This document shows positions 1-7,885 of a stretch of 36,791 nt of DNA, piece after piece. The notes below the pieces were generated by a model, which was given only the letters and a program-made list of their open reading frames with translations, did no database searches and was not told the origin of the DNA. The stretch covers positions 1-36,791 of the forward strand of contig CAKPRX010000014.1 of the NCBI GenBank assembly GCA_934183135.1, in the 5' to 3' direction. Both the position numbers and the translations under genes were made by a program. How positions within the stretch are numbered: the first letter of the stretch is position 1; each line of letters begins with the position of its first letter. The DNA comes from an uncultured Prevotella sp. Lineage in GTDB: Bacteria > Bacteroidota > Bacteroidia > Bacteroidales > Bacteroidaceae.

Positions 1-280
1 ACCTTTTACAAAACAGAGGCATTTATCGCCTTTTTCGGCCCTATTTCCGGCTCTTACGAGGATGGTTTTCGGAGGCACCGCGATGGTCATTTTGGTGCTC
101 GCGATGGTCATTACGTTTCTAATGACCATCGCGAGCGAAAAAATGACGGTTTTCGGGTGGGCTGAGAATTGCCATTTTTGACACCGCCAACCGCTCGGCA
201 AGCGTACAGACAAATTACAGAAGGCCGAAAACCCTCGCCCGGTGCCCGGGCACCTAAAATGTATATTTATACATTATCAG
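1..280 (-). repeat. Dispersed palindromic repeat, partial copy B (left part)
   Basis: This is the reverse complement of about 19291-19570. From position 1 to about 183 the two copies match with roughly eight mismatches and no gap by eye. From about 184 to 250 they diverge, but both keep CTCGCCC and AGCGTACAG. They match again over the AT-rich palindrome at 258-275. The copy runs off the window start. It contains the perfect 17-bp inverted repeat at 97-136 and ends in AATGTATATTTATACATT. No transposase or other gene lies in it. It sits upstream of the B6 operon promoter. Confidence 0.9.
97..136. repeat. Perfect 17-bp inverted repeat, 6-nt loop (copy B)
   Basis: Arms 97-113 and 120-136 are exact reverse complements around a 6-base loop at 114-119. 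The arm begins GCTCGCGATGG. The same palindrome, loop included, occurs at 19435-19474. It could be a hairpin in RNA or a symmetrical protein-binding site. Confidence 0.9.
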
Positions 281-444
281 AAAAATCTTTACGATACGGA
301 ACGGAAGCTTAAAGGTAATGACACGAAACACACCGTGACTGACCATGAATACCCGCAAGCCCGCTCTTCGCCATCCCATCGCCCCCTCGGGCAGAGCCGT
401 TTTTATCAAAATCGCCGTTTTTGTTGTCTTTTCACGAACAAATC

Positions 445-475
445 TTTGTCATATCAGAAAATATGTTTTATTTTG
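445..475 (+). promoter_or_regulatory. Promoter of the B6 operon
   Basis: TTTG at 445-448 is followed by 19 bases and TTATTTTG at 468-475, one base off the Bacteroidetes TAnnTTTG box. The expected start of transcription is about 482, leaving a leader of roughly 14 nt before the ATG at 496. Confidence 0.6.
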
Positions 476-495
476 CAAAGTCTTAGAGAGCAACG

Positions 496-1437
496 ATGAG
501 TACGATACTGACCATAACAGGTTCTGACAGCACCGGGGGCTCCGGCGTGCAGGCCGACATCCGGGCCATTACCGAGTTGGGCGGTCGGGTGGTATCGGTC
601 ATTACCAGTCTCACCATTCAGAACACGCTGGGCATACAGGAGTTTTTCGACATACCGGCCAGCACGGTGGCCAACCAGATAGAGGCCATAGCCAACGATA
701 CTCAGCCCGACATAGTAAAGATAGGTATGGTACGGCGGCTGGACACCCTGTCGGTCATCGTCAGTTTCCTGCAGCGCTACAAGCCAGCCTACGTGCTCTA
801 CGACCCCGTCGTATTCTCCAGCAATGGCGACCTGCTCATGGAGAGCCATCTCATAGGTATGATACGGCGCCAGCTGCTGCCCCTGTGCTCGCTTATAGTG
901 ATGCGGCGCAAGGAGTCGCGGCAGATACTGGGCACCTCGGCGTTCGACACGGTCTACCTCCTGGACGACACAGCCGTCCACGGACTGGCCAACCAGACCT
1001 CGACCGCCATAGCCTACTACCTGGCCACCGGGCACACCATGGCCGAGGCCCGGCAGAAAGCCACGGAGTACATCAAGTTCAAGGCCCCGCAGGACGGGCA
1101 GACCCACAGCCGCAGCGCCGAGCTGTACCGCGACTTCCTGAAAGCCATAGCAGCCTACATCAGGCAGCGCAGCGACGTGGCGTTCTATGCCGACTATCTC
1201 AACGTGACCAGCCGCTATCTGGGACAGGTAACCAACCGCGTATGCGGGCTCACCCCCAAGGCGCTGATAGAGCAGAAACTGATAGAGGCCCTCGAGCACG
1301 AGCTGCAGGCCACCGACCAGACCATACAGGAGATAGCCAATGGCTACAAGTTCTCCTCGCAGGCCCACTTTACCAAACTATTCAAGAGGATAACAGGTGA
1401 CACACCAAGTAATTATCGTAAAAATCATATAAAATGA
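496..1437 (+). CDS. Degenerate ThiD/PdxK-like kinase domain fused to AraC-type DNA-binding domain; likely regulator of PLP synthesis
   Basis: The 313-aa protein has two parts. Residues 1-200 follow the ThiD (hydroxymethylpyrimidine/pyridoxal kinase) fold: the N-terminal [14 protein letters not shown] loop and DPVV at 103-106. Residues 220-310 form an AraC helix-turn-helix pair, with the second helix set around [22 protein letters not shown]. The ThiD catalytic loop, normally HGTGC followed by a hydroxyl residue, reads HGLANQTS at 162-169, so the oxyanion-hole residues are absent. The gene overlaps pdxS by 4 bp (ATGA) and is the first gene of the pdxST operon. Inference: the kinase domain binds a B6 vitamer (or HMP) and the AraC domain controls this operon or other B6 genes, much as MocR-type PdxR does in other phyla. 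An active kinase is less likely. The ATG at 496 follows the promoter closely and fits the ThiD N-terminus. Confidence 0.85.
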   Translation: MSTILTITGSDSTGGSGVQADIRAITELGGRVVSVITSLTIQNTLGIQEFFDIPASTVANQIEAIANDTQPDIVKIGMVRRLDTLSVIVSFLQRYKPAYVLYDPVVFSSNGDLLMESHLIGMIRRQLLPLCSLIVMRRKESRQILGTSAFDTVYLLDDTAVHGLANQTSTAIAYYLATGHTMAEARQKATEYIKFKAPQDGQTHSRSAELYRDFLKAIAAYIRQRSDVAFYADYLNVTSRYLGQVTNRVCGLTPKALIEQKLIEALEHELQATDQTIQEIANGYKFSSQAHFTKLFKRITGDTPSNYRKNHIK

Positions 1438-2309
1438 CAACAGAAAGACAAACACTGAACCGCAACCTGGCACAGATGCTCAAGGGCGGTGTAATCATGG
1501 ACGTAACTACCCCCGAACAGGCCCGCATAGCCGAGGCTGCAGGTGCCTGTGCCGTAATGGCGCTGGAGCGTATTCCCGCCGACATACGCGCTGCCGGTGG
1601 CGTATCGCGTATGAGCGACCCCAAGATGATCAAGGGCATCCAGGAAGCCGTAAGCATACCCGTCATGGCCAAGTGCCGTATAGGCCACATAGCCGAGGCA
1701 CAGATACTGCAGGCCATCGAGATAGACTACATCGACGAGAGCGAGGTGTTGTCGCCCGCCGACAACATATACCACATCGACAAGACCAAGTTTGACGTTC
1801 CCTTTGTCTGCGGAGCCAAGAACTTAGGCGAGGCACTGCGCCGTATAGCCGAGGGAGCCACCATGATACGCACCAAGGGCGAGCCCGGTACGGGCGACGT
1901 AGTTCAGGCCGTAAGCCACATGCGCCTGATGCAGAGCGAGATACGCCGCCTGGTAAGCATGCGCGATGACGAGCTCTTCGAAGCAGCCAAGCAACTCCAG
2001 GTACCTTACGACCTGGTAGAGTATGTACATAAGAACGGCAAGCTGCCCGTGGTCAACTTTGCCGCCGGTGGTGTGGCCACACCTGCCGACGCAGCCCTGA
2101 TGATGCAGCTGGGCGCCGAGGGCGTATTCGTAGGCAGCGGCATCTTCAAGAGCGGCAACCCCGCCAAGCGCGCCGCCGCCATCGTACAGGCCGTAACCAA
2201 CTACAACGACCCCGCCAAACTGGCTGAACTCAGCGAAGACTTAGGCGAGGCCATGGTAGGCATCAACGAGCAGGAAATAGAGCTGTTAATGGCCGAGCGC
2301 GGAAAATGA
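1434..2309 (+). CDS. pdxS: Pyridoxal 5'-phosphate synthase lyase subunit PdxS
   Basis: PdxS condenses ribose 5-phosphate, glyceraldehyde 3-phosphate and ammonia from PdxT to make PLP directly (DXP-independent route). The 291-aa protein is the usual length. It has Asp23 in the GGVIMDV segment, Lys80 in [11 protein letters not shown] (the imine-forming lysine) and Lys148 in [11 protein letters not shown] (the second swinging lysine). These match B. subtilis Asp24, Lys81 and Lys149 with a one-residue offset. The barrel is complete to the C terminus. Its start overlaps the regulator gene by 4 bp and its end overlaps pdxT by 4 bp, so the three are co-transcribed and probably translationally coupled. 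In the cell it forms a dodecamer decorated with PdxT. Confidence 0.97.
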   Translation: MTTERQTLNRNLAQMLKGGVIMDVTTPEQARIAEAAGACAVMALERIPADIRAAGGVSRMSDPKMIKGIQEAVSIPVMAKCRIGHIAEAQILQAIEIDYIDESEVLSPADNIYHIDKTKFDVPFVCGAKNLGEALRRIAEGATMIRTKGEPGTGDVVQAVSHMRLMQSEIRRLVSMRDDELFEAAKQLQVPYDLVEYVHKNGKLPVVNFAAGGVATPADAALMMQLGAEGVFVGSGIFKSGNPAKRAAAIVQAVTNYNDPAKLAELSEDLGEAMVGINEQEIELLMAERGK

Positions 2310-2866
2310 GAATAGGAGTATTAGCCCTTCAGGGGGCGTTTATAGAGCACGAACAGATGCTGGAACGCATCGGGGCCGAGCCGTTTGAAATCAGGCAGTT
2401 GAAAGACATAGACCGACCATTCGACGGACTCGTCATCCCCGGAGGCGAGAGCACCACGCTGCGCAAGTTGCTCCACGATACGGGACTCATGCAGCCCCTG
2501 CGCAAAGCCATTGAGGGCGGCATGCCCACATTCGGTACCTGCGCCGGCATGATACTGCTGGCCAAGCACATCGAGAACGAGTCCACCCCCGGGCTGGCCA
2601 CCATGGACATCACCGTGCGCCGCAATGCTTACGGCCGGCAGCTGGGCAGTTTCTACACCGTGGCTCCGTTCAAGGGCATAGACACCCCCATACCCATGAC
2701 CTTTATCCGCGCACCCTACATCCAGTCGGTAGGCCCGGGTGTAGAGGTGCTGGCCCGGGTAGACGGCAACATCGTGGCTGCCCGACAGGGCCGCCAGATA
2801 GTTACCTCGTTCCACCCCGAGCTCAATGAGTCTGAAGCGATACACCGCTTGTTTCTTAGTTTATAG
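2306..2866 (+). CDS. pdxT: Pyridoxal 5'-phosphate synthase glutaminase subunit PdxT
   Basis: PdxT hydrolyses glutamine and channels the ammonia into PdxS. It is a class I glutamine amidotransferase of 186 aa, normal for the family. The oxyanion motif PGGEST is at 45-50, the nucleophile Cys79 lies in GTCAGM, and the catalytic His170/Glu172 lie in FHPELNE near the C terminus. The ATG at 2306 overlaps the pdxS stop by 4 bp. It is the last gene of the B6 operon; a hairpin terminator begins 28 bp after the stop codon. Confidence 0.97.
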   Translation: MRIGVLALQGAFIEHEQMLERIGAEPFEIRQLKDIDRPFDGLVIPGGESTTLRKLLHDTGLMQPLRKAIEGGMPTFGTCAGMILLAKHIENESTPGLATMDITVRRNAYGRQLGSFYTVAPFKGIDTPIPMTFIRAPYIQSVGPGVEVLARVDGNIVAARQGRQIVTSFHPELNESEAIHRLFLSL

Positions 2867-2893
2867 CATGTGTATCTACTGACAGTATAGAGT

Positions 2894-2942
2894 CATCTAT
2901 GGCCCATGGCGAGGGCATCGCCACGGCCGTAGATGGCTTTTG
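2894..2942 (+). terminator. Terminator of the pdx operon
   Basis: CATCTATGGCC (2894-2904) pairs with GGCCGTAGATG (2925-2935) with one wobble. An inner stem pairs TGGCGA with TCGCCA. A short T-rich stretch (CTTTTGTGTTT) follows. It separates pdxT from uvrA. Confidence 0.7.
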
Positions 2943-2971
2943 TGTTTATCTAATGCAGGTTAGCGTCACTT

Positions 2972-5776
2972 ATGGAATATATAGAATTAAAAGGCGTAAG
3001 AGTCAACAACTTAAAGAACATAAGCATTAACATTCCGCGCAATAAGTTTATCGTTATTGCCGGTGTCAGCGGCTCGGGCAAGAGTTCGCTGGCCTTCGAC
3101 ACACTCTATGCCGAGGGCCAGCGCCGCTATGTCGAGTCGCTCTCCAGCTATGCCCGCCAGTTTCTGGGGCGCATGAGCAAACCCGAGTACGACTTTATCA
3201 AGGGTCTGCCGCCTGCCATAGCCATAGAGCAGCGGGTCATAGCCCGCAACCCACGCTCTACCGTGGGCACATCGACCGAGATATACGAGTACCTGCGCCT
3301 GCTCTTCGCCCGCATAGGCCGCACCTTCTCGCCAGTAAGCGGGCAGGAGGTGAAGCGCCACTCGGTCGAGGACATCGTGGCGTGTACACGCCAGTTCGAC
3401 GCGGGCACCAAGTTCCTGGTACTGGCTCCCCTGCATATTCCCGAGAACCGGTCGGTGGCCCAGCAGTTAGAGATGTACCGGCAGGGCGGCTACCAGCGGC
3501 TCTACGTCGAGGGCGAGCTGGCGCGCATAGACGACCTGCTGGAGGCACCGGAACAGCTGCCCGAGGCCCACGACATATCATTGGTGGTAGACCGGCTGAG
3601 TGTGTCTGACGACAAGGAGACCCTGTCGCGGCTCACCGACTCGGCCGAGACGGCCATGTACGAGGGCGACGGCACCTGTATACTGGTCTTCCTGCCCGCC
3701 AAGCTGTCCTACGAGTTCTCGACCCGCTTCGAGGCCGACGGCATCACCTTCGAGGAACCCAATGACAACATGTTCTCCTTTAACTCGCCTGTTGGCGCCT
3801 GCCCTGTGTGCGAGGGCTTTGGCAGTGTTATCGGTATCGACGAGAAACTGGTCGTGCCCAACACTACCCTGAGCGTCTACGACGGCTGCGTCAAGTGCTG
3901 GCATGGCGAGAAGATGAAGATGTGGAAAGAGGAGTTCTGCCGGCGTGCCCAGGCTGACCATTTCCCCATCTTCAAGCCTTACAACGAACTCAGTCAGGCT
4001 GAGAAAGACCAGCTCTGGCATGGGCTGCCCAGCGAGAAGGGCAAGGACTTGCGCGACAGGGTCTGCATCGACGCTTTCTTCCAGATGGTCAAGGACAATC
4101 AGTACAAGATACAGTACCGGGTAATGCTCAGCTGTTACCGTGGTAAGACGGTGTGTCCCGAATGTCATGGCGGCCGACTGAAAAAGGAGGCCAACTGGGT
4201 CAAGATAGACGGCCGCAGCATTACTGACCTGGTACAGATGCCGGTAGGCAACCTGCTGGAGTGGTTCGGCCATCTGCAACTGTCGGAATACGAGCAGAAG
4301 GTAAGCCGCCGGCTGGTTACCGAGATTACCAACCGGCTGCGCTACCTGTGCGAGGTGGGTCTGCAATACCTGACGCTGAACCGGCAGTCCAATACGCTGT
4401 CGGGCGGCGAGTCGCAGCGCATCAGCCTGACCACCGCACTGGGCAGCTCCTTAGTGGGCTCGCTCTATATCCTGGACGAGCCGTCCATCGGACTGCACAG
4501 CCGCGACACAGACCGGCTGATAAGTGTGCTCAAGGAGCTACAGCAGCTGCGCAACACGGTGATCGTGGTAGAGCACGATGAGGAGATAATGCGCGCGGCC
4601 GACTATCTTATAGATGTGGGACCCGATGCGGGCCGCTTAGGTGGCGAGATAGTATTCGAGGGCGACACGGCCCAGCTGTCGGCCGCCACGGTGGCCCAGT
4701 ACCCACGGTCGTACACCGTAAAATACCTGACGGGCAACGAGCTGATACCCGTGCCCACCGCCCGCCGACCGTGGAACCGCTCCATCACCGTAAAAGGGGC
4801 CCGGATGAACAACCTGAAAGGCATAGACGCCACATTCCCCCTCAATGTAATGACCGTGGTAACGGGTGTGTCGGGCTCGGGTAAGAGCTCGCTCGTCAAG
4901 GGAATACTCTACCCTGCCCTGAAACGCCATCTGGACGAGGTGGCCGACTTGCCGGGCGAATATCTGGGCCTGGAGGGCGACGTGGACTGCATTAAGCATG
5001 CAGAGTTTGTTGACCAGAACCCCATCGGCAAGTCTACACGCTCAAACCCGGCCACCTACGTCAAGGCATACGATGCCATACGCCAACTGTTTGCCGAACA
5101 GCCACTATCTAAGCAGATGGGATTTACGGCACAGTACTTCTCGTTCAACGCCGAGGGCGGCCGATGCGAGGAGTGCAAGGGGGCTGGTGTCATAACAGTC
5201 GAGATGCAGTTCATGGCCGACTTGGTACTGGAGTGTGATGCCTGCCATGGCAAGCGGTTCAAGAAAGACATCCTGGAGGTAAACTTCCACGGCAAGAACA
5301 TATACGATGTACTGAATATGACCATCTCGGAGGCCATCGAGTTTTTCGGCAAGTACAAGCAGAATGTCATCGTGAACAGGCTGAAGCCCTTAGAGGATGT
5401 GGGACTGGGCTATATCAAGCTGGGACAGAACTCGTCGACGCTGTCGGGTGGCGAGAACCAGCGCGTAAAGCTGGCCTACTTCATAGGACAGGAAAAGGCC
5501 GACCCCACGCTCTTCATTTTTGACGAGCCCACCACAGGACTGCACTTTCACGACATCCAGCGGTTGCTCGGAGCCTTTGACGCGCTCATCAAGAGGGGCC
5601 ACTCTATCCTCATCATAGAGCACAACATGGACATCATCAAGTGTGCCGACTGGCTGATAGACCTGGGACCTGACGGGGGCGACAAGGGTGGTTCCTTAGT
5701 ATTCGCGGGAACACCCGAGGACATGGTCAGATGTAAGCAGAGTATAACGGGCAAGTACTTGGCCGACAAGCTATAA
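2972..5776 (+). CDS. uvrA: UvrA-family excinuclease ABC ATPase (possibly the second UvrA paralog)
   Basis: UvrA recognises damaged DNA with UvrB at the start of nucleotide excision repair. The 934-aa protein has two ABC modules. The first has Walker A GVSGSGKSSL at 31-40, signature LSGGESQR and Walker B LYILDEPS. The second has GVSGSGKSSLVKG, LSGGENQR and LFIFDEPTTG. The second zinc module keeps all four cysteines (CEECKG and CDACHG). The first keeps only CPVC of the usual pair: the expected earlier CxxC is replaced by a segment reading STRFEADGITFEEP. The middle CPECHGG motif is present. No uvrB is nearby, and Bacteroidales often carry two UvrA genes, so this may be the paralog rather than the main repair UvrA. 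The ATG at 2972 aligns with known N termini. A glycosyltransferase gene follows after 12 bp. Confidence 0.93.
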   Translation: MEYIELKGVRVNNLKNISINIPRNKFIVIAGVSGSGKSSLAFDTLYAEGQRRYVESLSSYARQFLGRMSKPEYDFIKGLPPAIAIEQRVIARNPRSTVGTSTEIYEYLRLLFARIGRTFSPVSGQEVKRHSVEDIVACTRQFDAGTKFLVLAPLHIPENRSVAQQLEMYRQGGYQRLYVEGELARIDDLLEAPEQLPEAHDISLVVDRLSVSDDKETLSRLTDSAETAMYEGDGTCILVFLPAKLSYEFSTRFEADGITFEEPNDNMFSFNSPVGACPVCEGFGSVIGIDEKLVVPNTTLSVYDGCVKCWHGEKMKMWKEEFCRRAQADHFPIFKPYNELSQAEKDQLWHGLPSEKGKDLRDRVCIDAFFQMVKDNQYKIQYRVMLSCYRGKTVCPECHGGRLKKEANWVKIDGRSITDLVQMPVGNLLEWFGHLQLSEYEQKVSRRLVTEITNRLRYLCEVGLQYLTLNRQSNTLSGGESQRISLTTALGSSLVGSLYILDEPSIGLHSRDTDRLISVLKELQQLRNTVIVVEHDEEIMRAADYLIDVGPDAGRLGGEIVFEGDTAQLSAATVAQYPRSYTVKYLTGNELIPVPTARRPWNRSITVKGARMNNLKGIDATFPLNVMTVVTGVSGSGKSSLVKGILYPALKRHLDEVADLPGEYLGLEGDVDCIKHAEFVDQNPIGKSTRSNPATYVKAYDAIRQLFAEQPLSKQMGFTAQYFSFNAEGGRCEECKGAGVITVEMQFMADLVLECDACHGKRFKKDILEVNFHGKNIYDVLNMTISEAIEFFGKYKQNVIVNRLKPLEDVGLGYIKLGQNSSTLSGGENQRVKLAYFIGQEKADPTLFIFDEPTTGLHFHDIQRLLGAFDALIKRGHSILIIEHNMDIIKCADWLIDLGPDGGDKGGSLVFAGTPEDMVRCKQSITGKYLADKL

Positions 5777-5788
5777 AAGGGGGGAGAG

Positions 5789-6676
5789 ATGAAGGGGCTG
5801 TCTATCTTAATACCCGAGTACAACACTGACTGCCAGAAGCTGGTGAGCGACCTGTGCCAGCAGCAGGGACTGGGCCGCGTAGACGGCTGGGAGGTCATCG
5901 TGATAGACGATGGTTCGCCCTGCCCACAGGCTACTGCTCCCAACAAGATAATAGGCCAGTGGCCCCACTGCCAGTATATCGAACTCAAGACCAACATAGG
6001 TCGCGCAGCCATACGCAACCTGCTGGCCAGCAAGGCCCGGTATGACAGGCTCATTTTTATTGACGCCGATATGGCCATCATCGACTGTCACTTTATAGAC
6101 AGGTATCTGGACTGCCATAGCCCGGTGGTTTATGGCGGTTATAAGGTGATGGGCCATCACCCTGACAACCTGCGCTATCTGTATGAGCGCCAGGCTGAGC
6201 CTGGACATAGCGCCGCCCGCAGACGCGAGCATCCCGACAGGGATTTCCACACGTCCAACTATTGTATAGAGCGCCAGATAGCGACTGCCTACCCTCTGGA
6301 CACCTCGTACCGCGAATATGGGTACGAGGACGTGGCCTACGGGCAGTACCTATGCCAAGCCGGCATCAGTATAGAGCATATTGACAATGAGGTGGGGTTC
6401 TACGACTTTGAACCCAATGACCATTTTATAAATAAGACCGAAGAGGGGCTGCGTACCCTGTACAGCCACCGGCACCAACTGGCTGGCTACTCGCGGATAG
6501 TACGGTGGGGCACATTTCTGCAGAAAGCCCACGTGGCACGCCCAATAGCCTGGCTGTTCGACCGGCTGTCGGCCTGCCTACGCCGGCACATCGCGACCCA
6601 TCCATCGTTGCGGCTCTTCGGTCTGTATAAGTTGGGATATTACCTGAGGCTTACAGTTGCTCGCCAACAGCCGTAA
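5789..6676 (+). CDS. Family 2 glycosyltransferase
   Basis: The 295-aa protein begins directly with a GT-A fold: SILIPEYN (5-12), VIDDGS and the metal-binding FIDADMA (DxD-like). NYCIERQ and YGYEDVAYG look like the acceptor/ED region of GT2 enzymes. No signal peptide is evident; basic and hydrophobic stretches in the last 60 residues may touch the membrane. The sugar and acceptor cannot be told. It lies 12 bp behind uvrA, so it is probably co-transcribed, though no functional link is apparent. Its last 26 bp overlap the convergent MBL-fold gene tail to tail. Confidence 0.85.
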   Translation: MKGLSILIPEYNTDCQKLVSDLCQQQGLGRVDGWEVIVIDDGSPCPQATAPNKIIGQWPHCQYIELKTNIGRAAIRNLLASKARYDRLIFIDADMAIIDCHFIDRYLDCHSPVVYGGYKVMGHHPDNLRYLYERQAEPGHSAARRREHPDRDFHTSNYCIERQIATAYPLDTSYREYGYEDVAYGQYLCQAGISIEHIDNEVGFYDFEPNDHFINKTEEGLRTLYSHRHQLAGYSRIVRWGTFLQKAHVARPIAWLFDRLSACLRRHIATHPSLRLFGLYKLGYYLRLTVARQQP

Positions 6677-7472
6677 GGTGGAATATTTCTGATGGTATCT
6701 TGCGTTTCAGGACATCCAGCTGAAACGCCTCGCCTACCATGATGCCTTTATCGGCCAACTGCTGCTCCACCGTCTTACGTGCCAGCTCCGGATGGTTGTT
6801 CTCCTCGCTGAGATGGCACAGCCATACATGGCGCAGGTGGCCTGAGGCGTATGTCGCGATGGCCCGCCCACAGTTAGCATTGCTCAGATGGCCCGTGGAA
6901 CTCATCACCCGCCGTTTGAGATAGGGCGAATAAGGCCCGTTGAGCAGCATATCCTCATCATGGTTGGCCTCAATGATAAGATAATCGGCCTGGGCTATGG
7001 CCTGGGCTATGTCGGGGGTAACCTCGCCCACATCGGTGGCCAGCACAAAGGTAAGCCCCTGGTAGACGATGATGTAGCCCACATTGTCCTGACTGTCGTG
7101 AGGCACATGGAAAGGAGTAACCGCGAAATGGCCCACCTGGACCGTCTGGCCGTAAGCTACTATACGCTTACAGTCGACAGGTATCTTGGCCCGGATGCAA
7201 TAGTTGTGGTCCAAGCCCTGGTGAACACGCTCGGTGGCATAGACGGGAATCTGAAATTCCTTGCTGAGACTGCCGGCCGACTTGATGTGGTCGGCGTGGT
7301 CATGGGTTACAATAATATTCTGTACATCGCTGAGCCGGAGACCGTAGTTGTGGAAGTGCTTCTTGAGTGTGCGCAGACCTACGCCAACATCAATCATCAG
7401 ACTATCATCCTGATTATAAAGATAGTAGCAATTACCGCTGCTCCCGCTACCAAAAGATATAAAATTAAGCAT
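6651..7472 (-). CDS. MBL-fold metallohydrolase, YycJ/WalJ-like
   Basis: The 273-aa protein is a metallo-beta-lactamase-fold hydrolase. It has the metal-binding THDHADH at 56-62, preceded by DVGVGLRTLKKHF, a pattern of the YycJ/WalJ group, which are proposed nucleases or phosphodiesterases. A later metal ligand region reads IEANHDEDML. It is likely cytosolic, since no signal peptide is present. The reading frame is open upstream to 7526, but a consensus promoter at 7496-7527 places transcription start near 7489. The ATG at 7472 (MLNFISFGSGSSGNCY) is therefore the real start, and it matches the family N terminus. Its end overlaps the glycosyltransferase gene on the other strand by 26 bp. Confidence 0.9.
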   Translation of the reverse strand: MLNFISFGSGSSGNCYYLYNQDDSLMIDVGVGLRTLKKHFHNYGLRLSDVQNIIVTHDHADHIKSAGSLSKEFQIPVYATERVHQGLDHNYCIRAKIPVDCKRIVAYGQTVQVGHFAVTPFHVPHDSQDNVGYIIVYQGLTFVLATDVGEVTPDIAQAIAQADYLIIEANHDEDMLLNGPYSPYLKRRVMSSTGHLSNANCGRAIATYASGHLRHVWLCHLSEENNHPELARKTVEQQLADKGIMVGEAFQLDVLKRKIPSEIFHLTAVGEQL

Positions 7473-7495
7473 TACCGTGTCCTCAAATTTGACTG

Positions 7496-7527
7496 CAAAA
7501 ATACGTTTTTTTGCCGATAGGGCCAAA
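7496..7527 (-). promoter_or_regulatory. Consensus promoter of the MBL-fold gene
   Basis: On the minus strand TTTG (7527-7524), a 20-base spacer and TATTTTTG (7503-7496) match TTTG-N19-21-TAnnTTTG exactly. It fixes the downstream start codon at 7472. Confidence 0.85.
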
Positions 7528-7606
7528 CAAATCGGTGGCTTTTATGCTGCCGTAGCCATGAAACAGAGAGCGCCAGGCAGCTACTGCCGCCCAGCACCCT
7601 ATGATG

Positions 7607-7876
7607 TTAAAGTTCTATGATACCATAGCTGTACCACTGGTCGGCCAGGGCCTTGGCATCGGCCAGGGCGGTAGCGTCGTCGACCTCATACTGGTCGGTA
7701 AGCAGCTTGGCCATGTCCTCGGCCGTAAACTCGCGGTCTTCCAGGTTTTCCCACAGATAAGCCGAACTGGCGTTCATACTGATAATATTACTAAAGTCTA
7801 TATTCTCGGCACCCTCGGCCAACAAAATCTTCTCTCCGCACACCTCGCGGAGCTTAAATCCTTTTTTAGCTTTCAT
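7607..7876 (-). CDS. PqqD-family small protein
   Basis: This 89-aa protein has the PqqD pattern: a beta N-terminal part (GFKLREVCGEKILLAEG), then MNASSAYLWENL and a helical C-terminal part ending in ALADQWYSYGIIEL. PqqD proteins bind the leader of a ribosomal peptide and hand it to a modifying enzyme; many Bacteroidales PqqD-like proteins have no known partner. It lies 9 bp behind the GT2/S26-peptidase fusion gene and ends the mtaB operon. No radical SAM peptide maturase or obvious precursor peptide is nearby; MtaB is a tRNA-modifying radical SAM enzyme. Role unknown. Confidence 0.8.
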   Translation of the reverse strand: MKAKKGFKLREVCGEKILLAEGAENIDFSNIISMNASSAYLWENLEDREFTAEDMAKLLTDQYEVDDATALADAKALADQWYSYGIIEL

Positions 7877-7885
7877 CTCTTTGGT

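Noticed and set aside
242..499. 85-codon frame starting inside repeat copy B and ending at the B6 regulator
   Set aside because: It crosses the repeat end and the B6 promoter, and its product shows no protein-like pattern.
7473..7526. Longer start for the MBL-fold gene
   Set aside because: The extension overlaps the -33 and -7 boxes of its own promoter. Similar reasoning was used to reject longer starts at 18910, 23540 and 30497.
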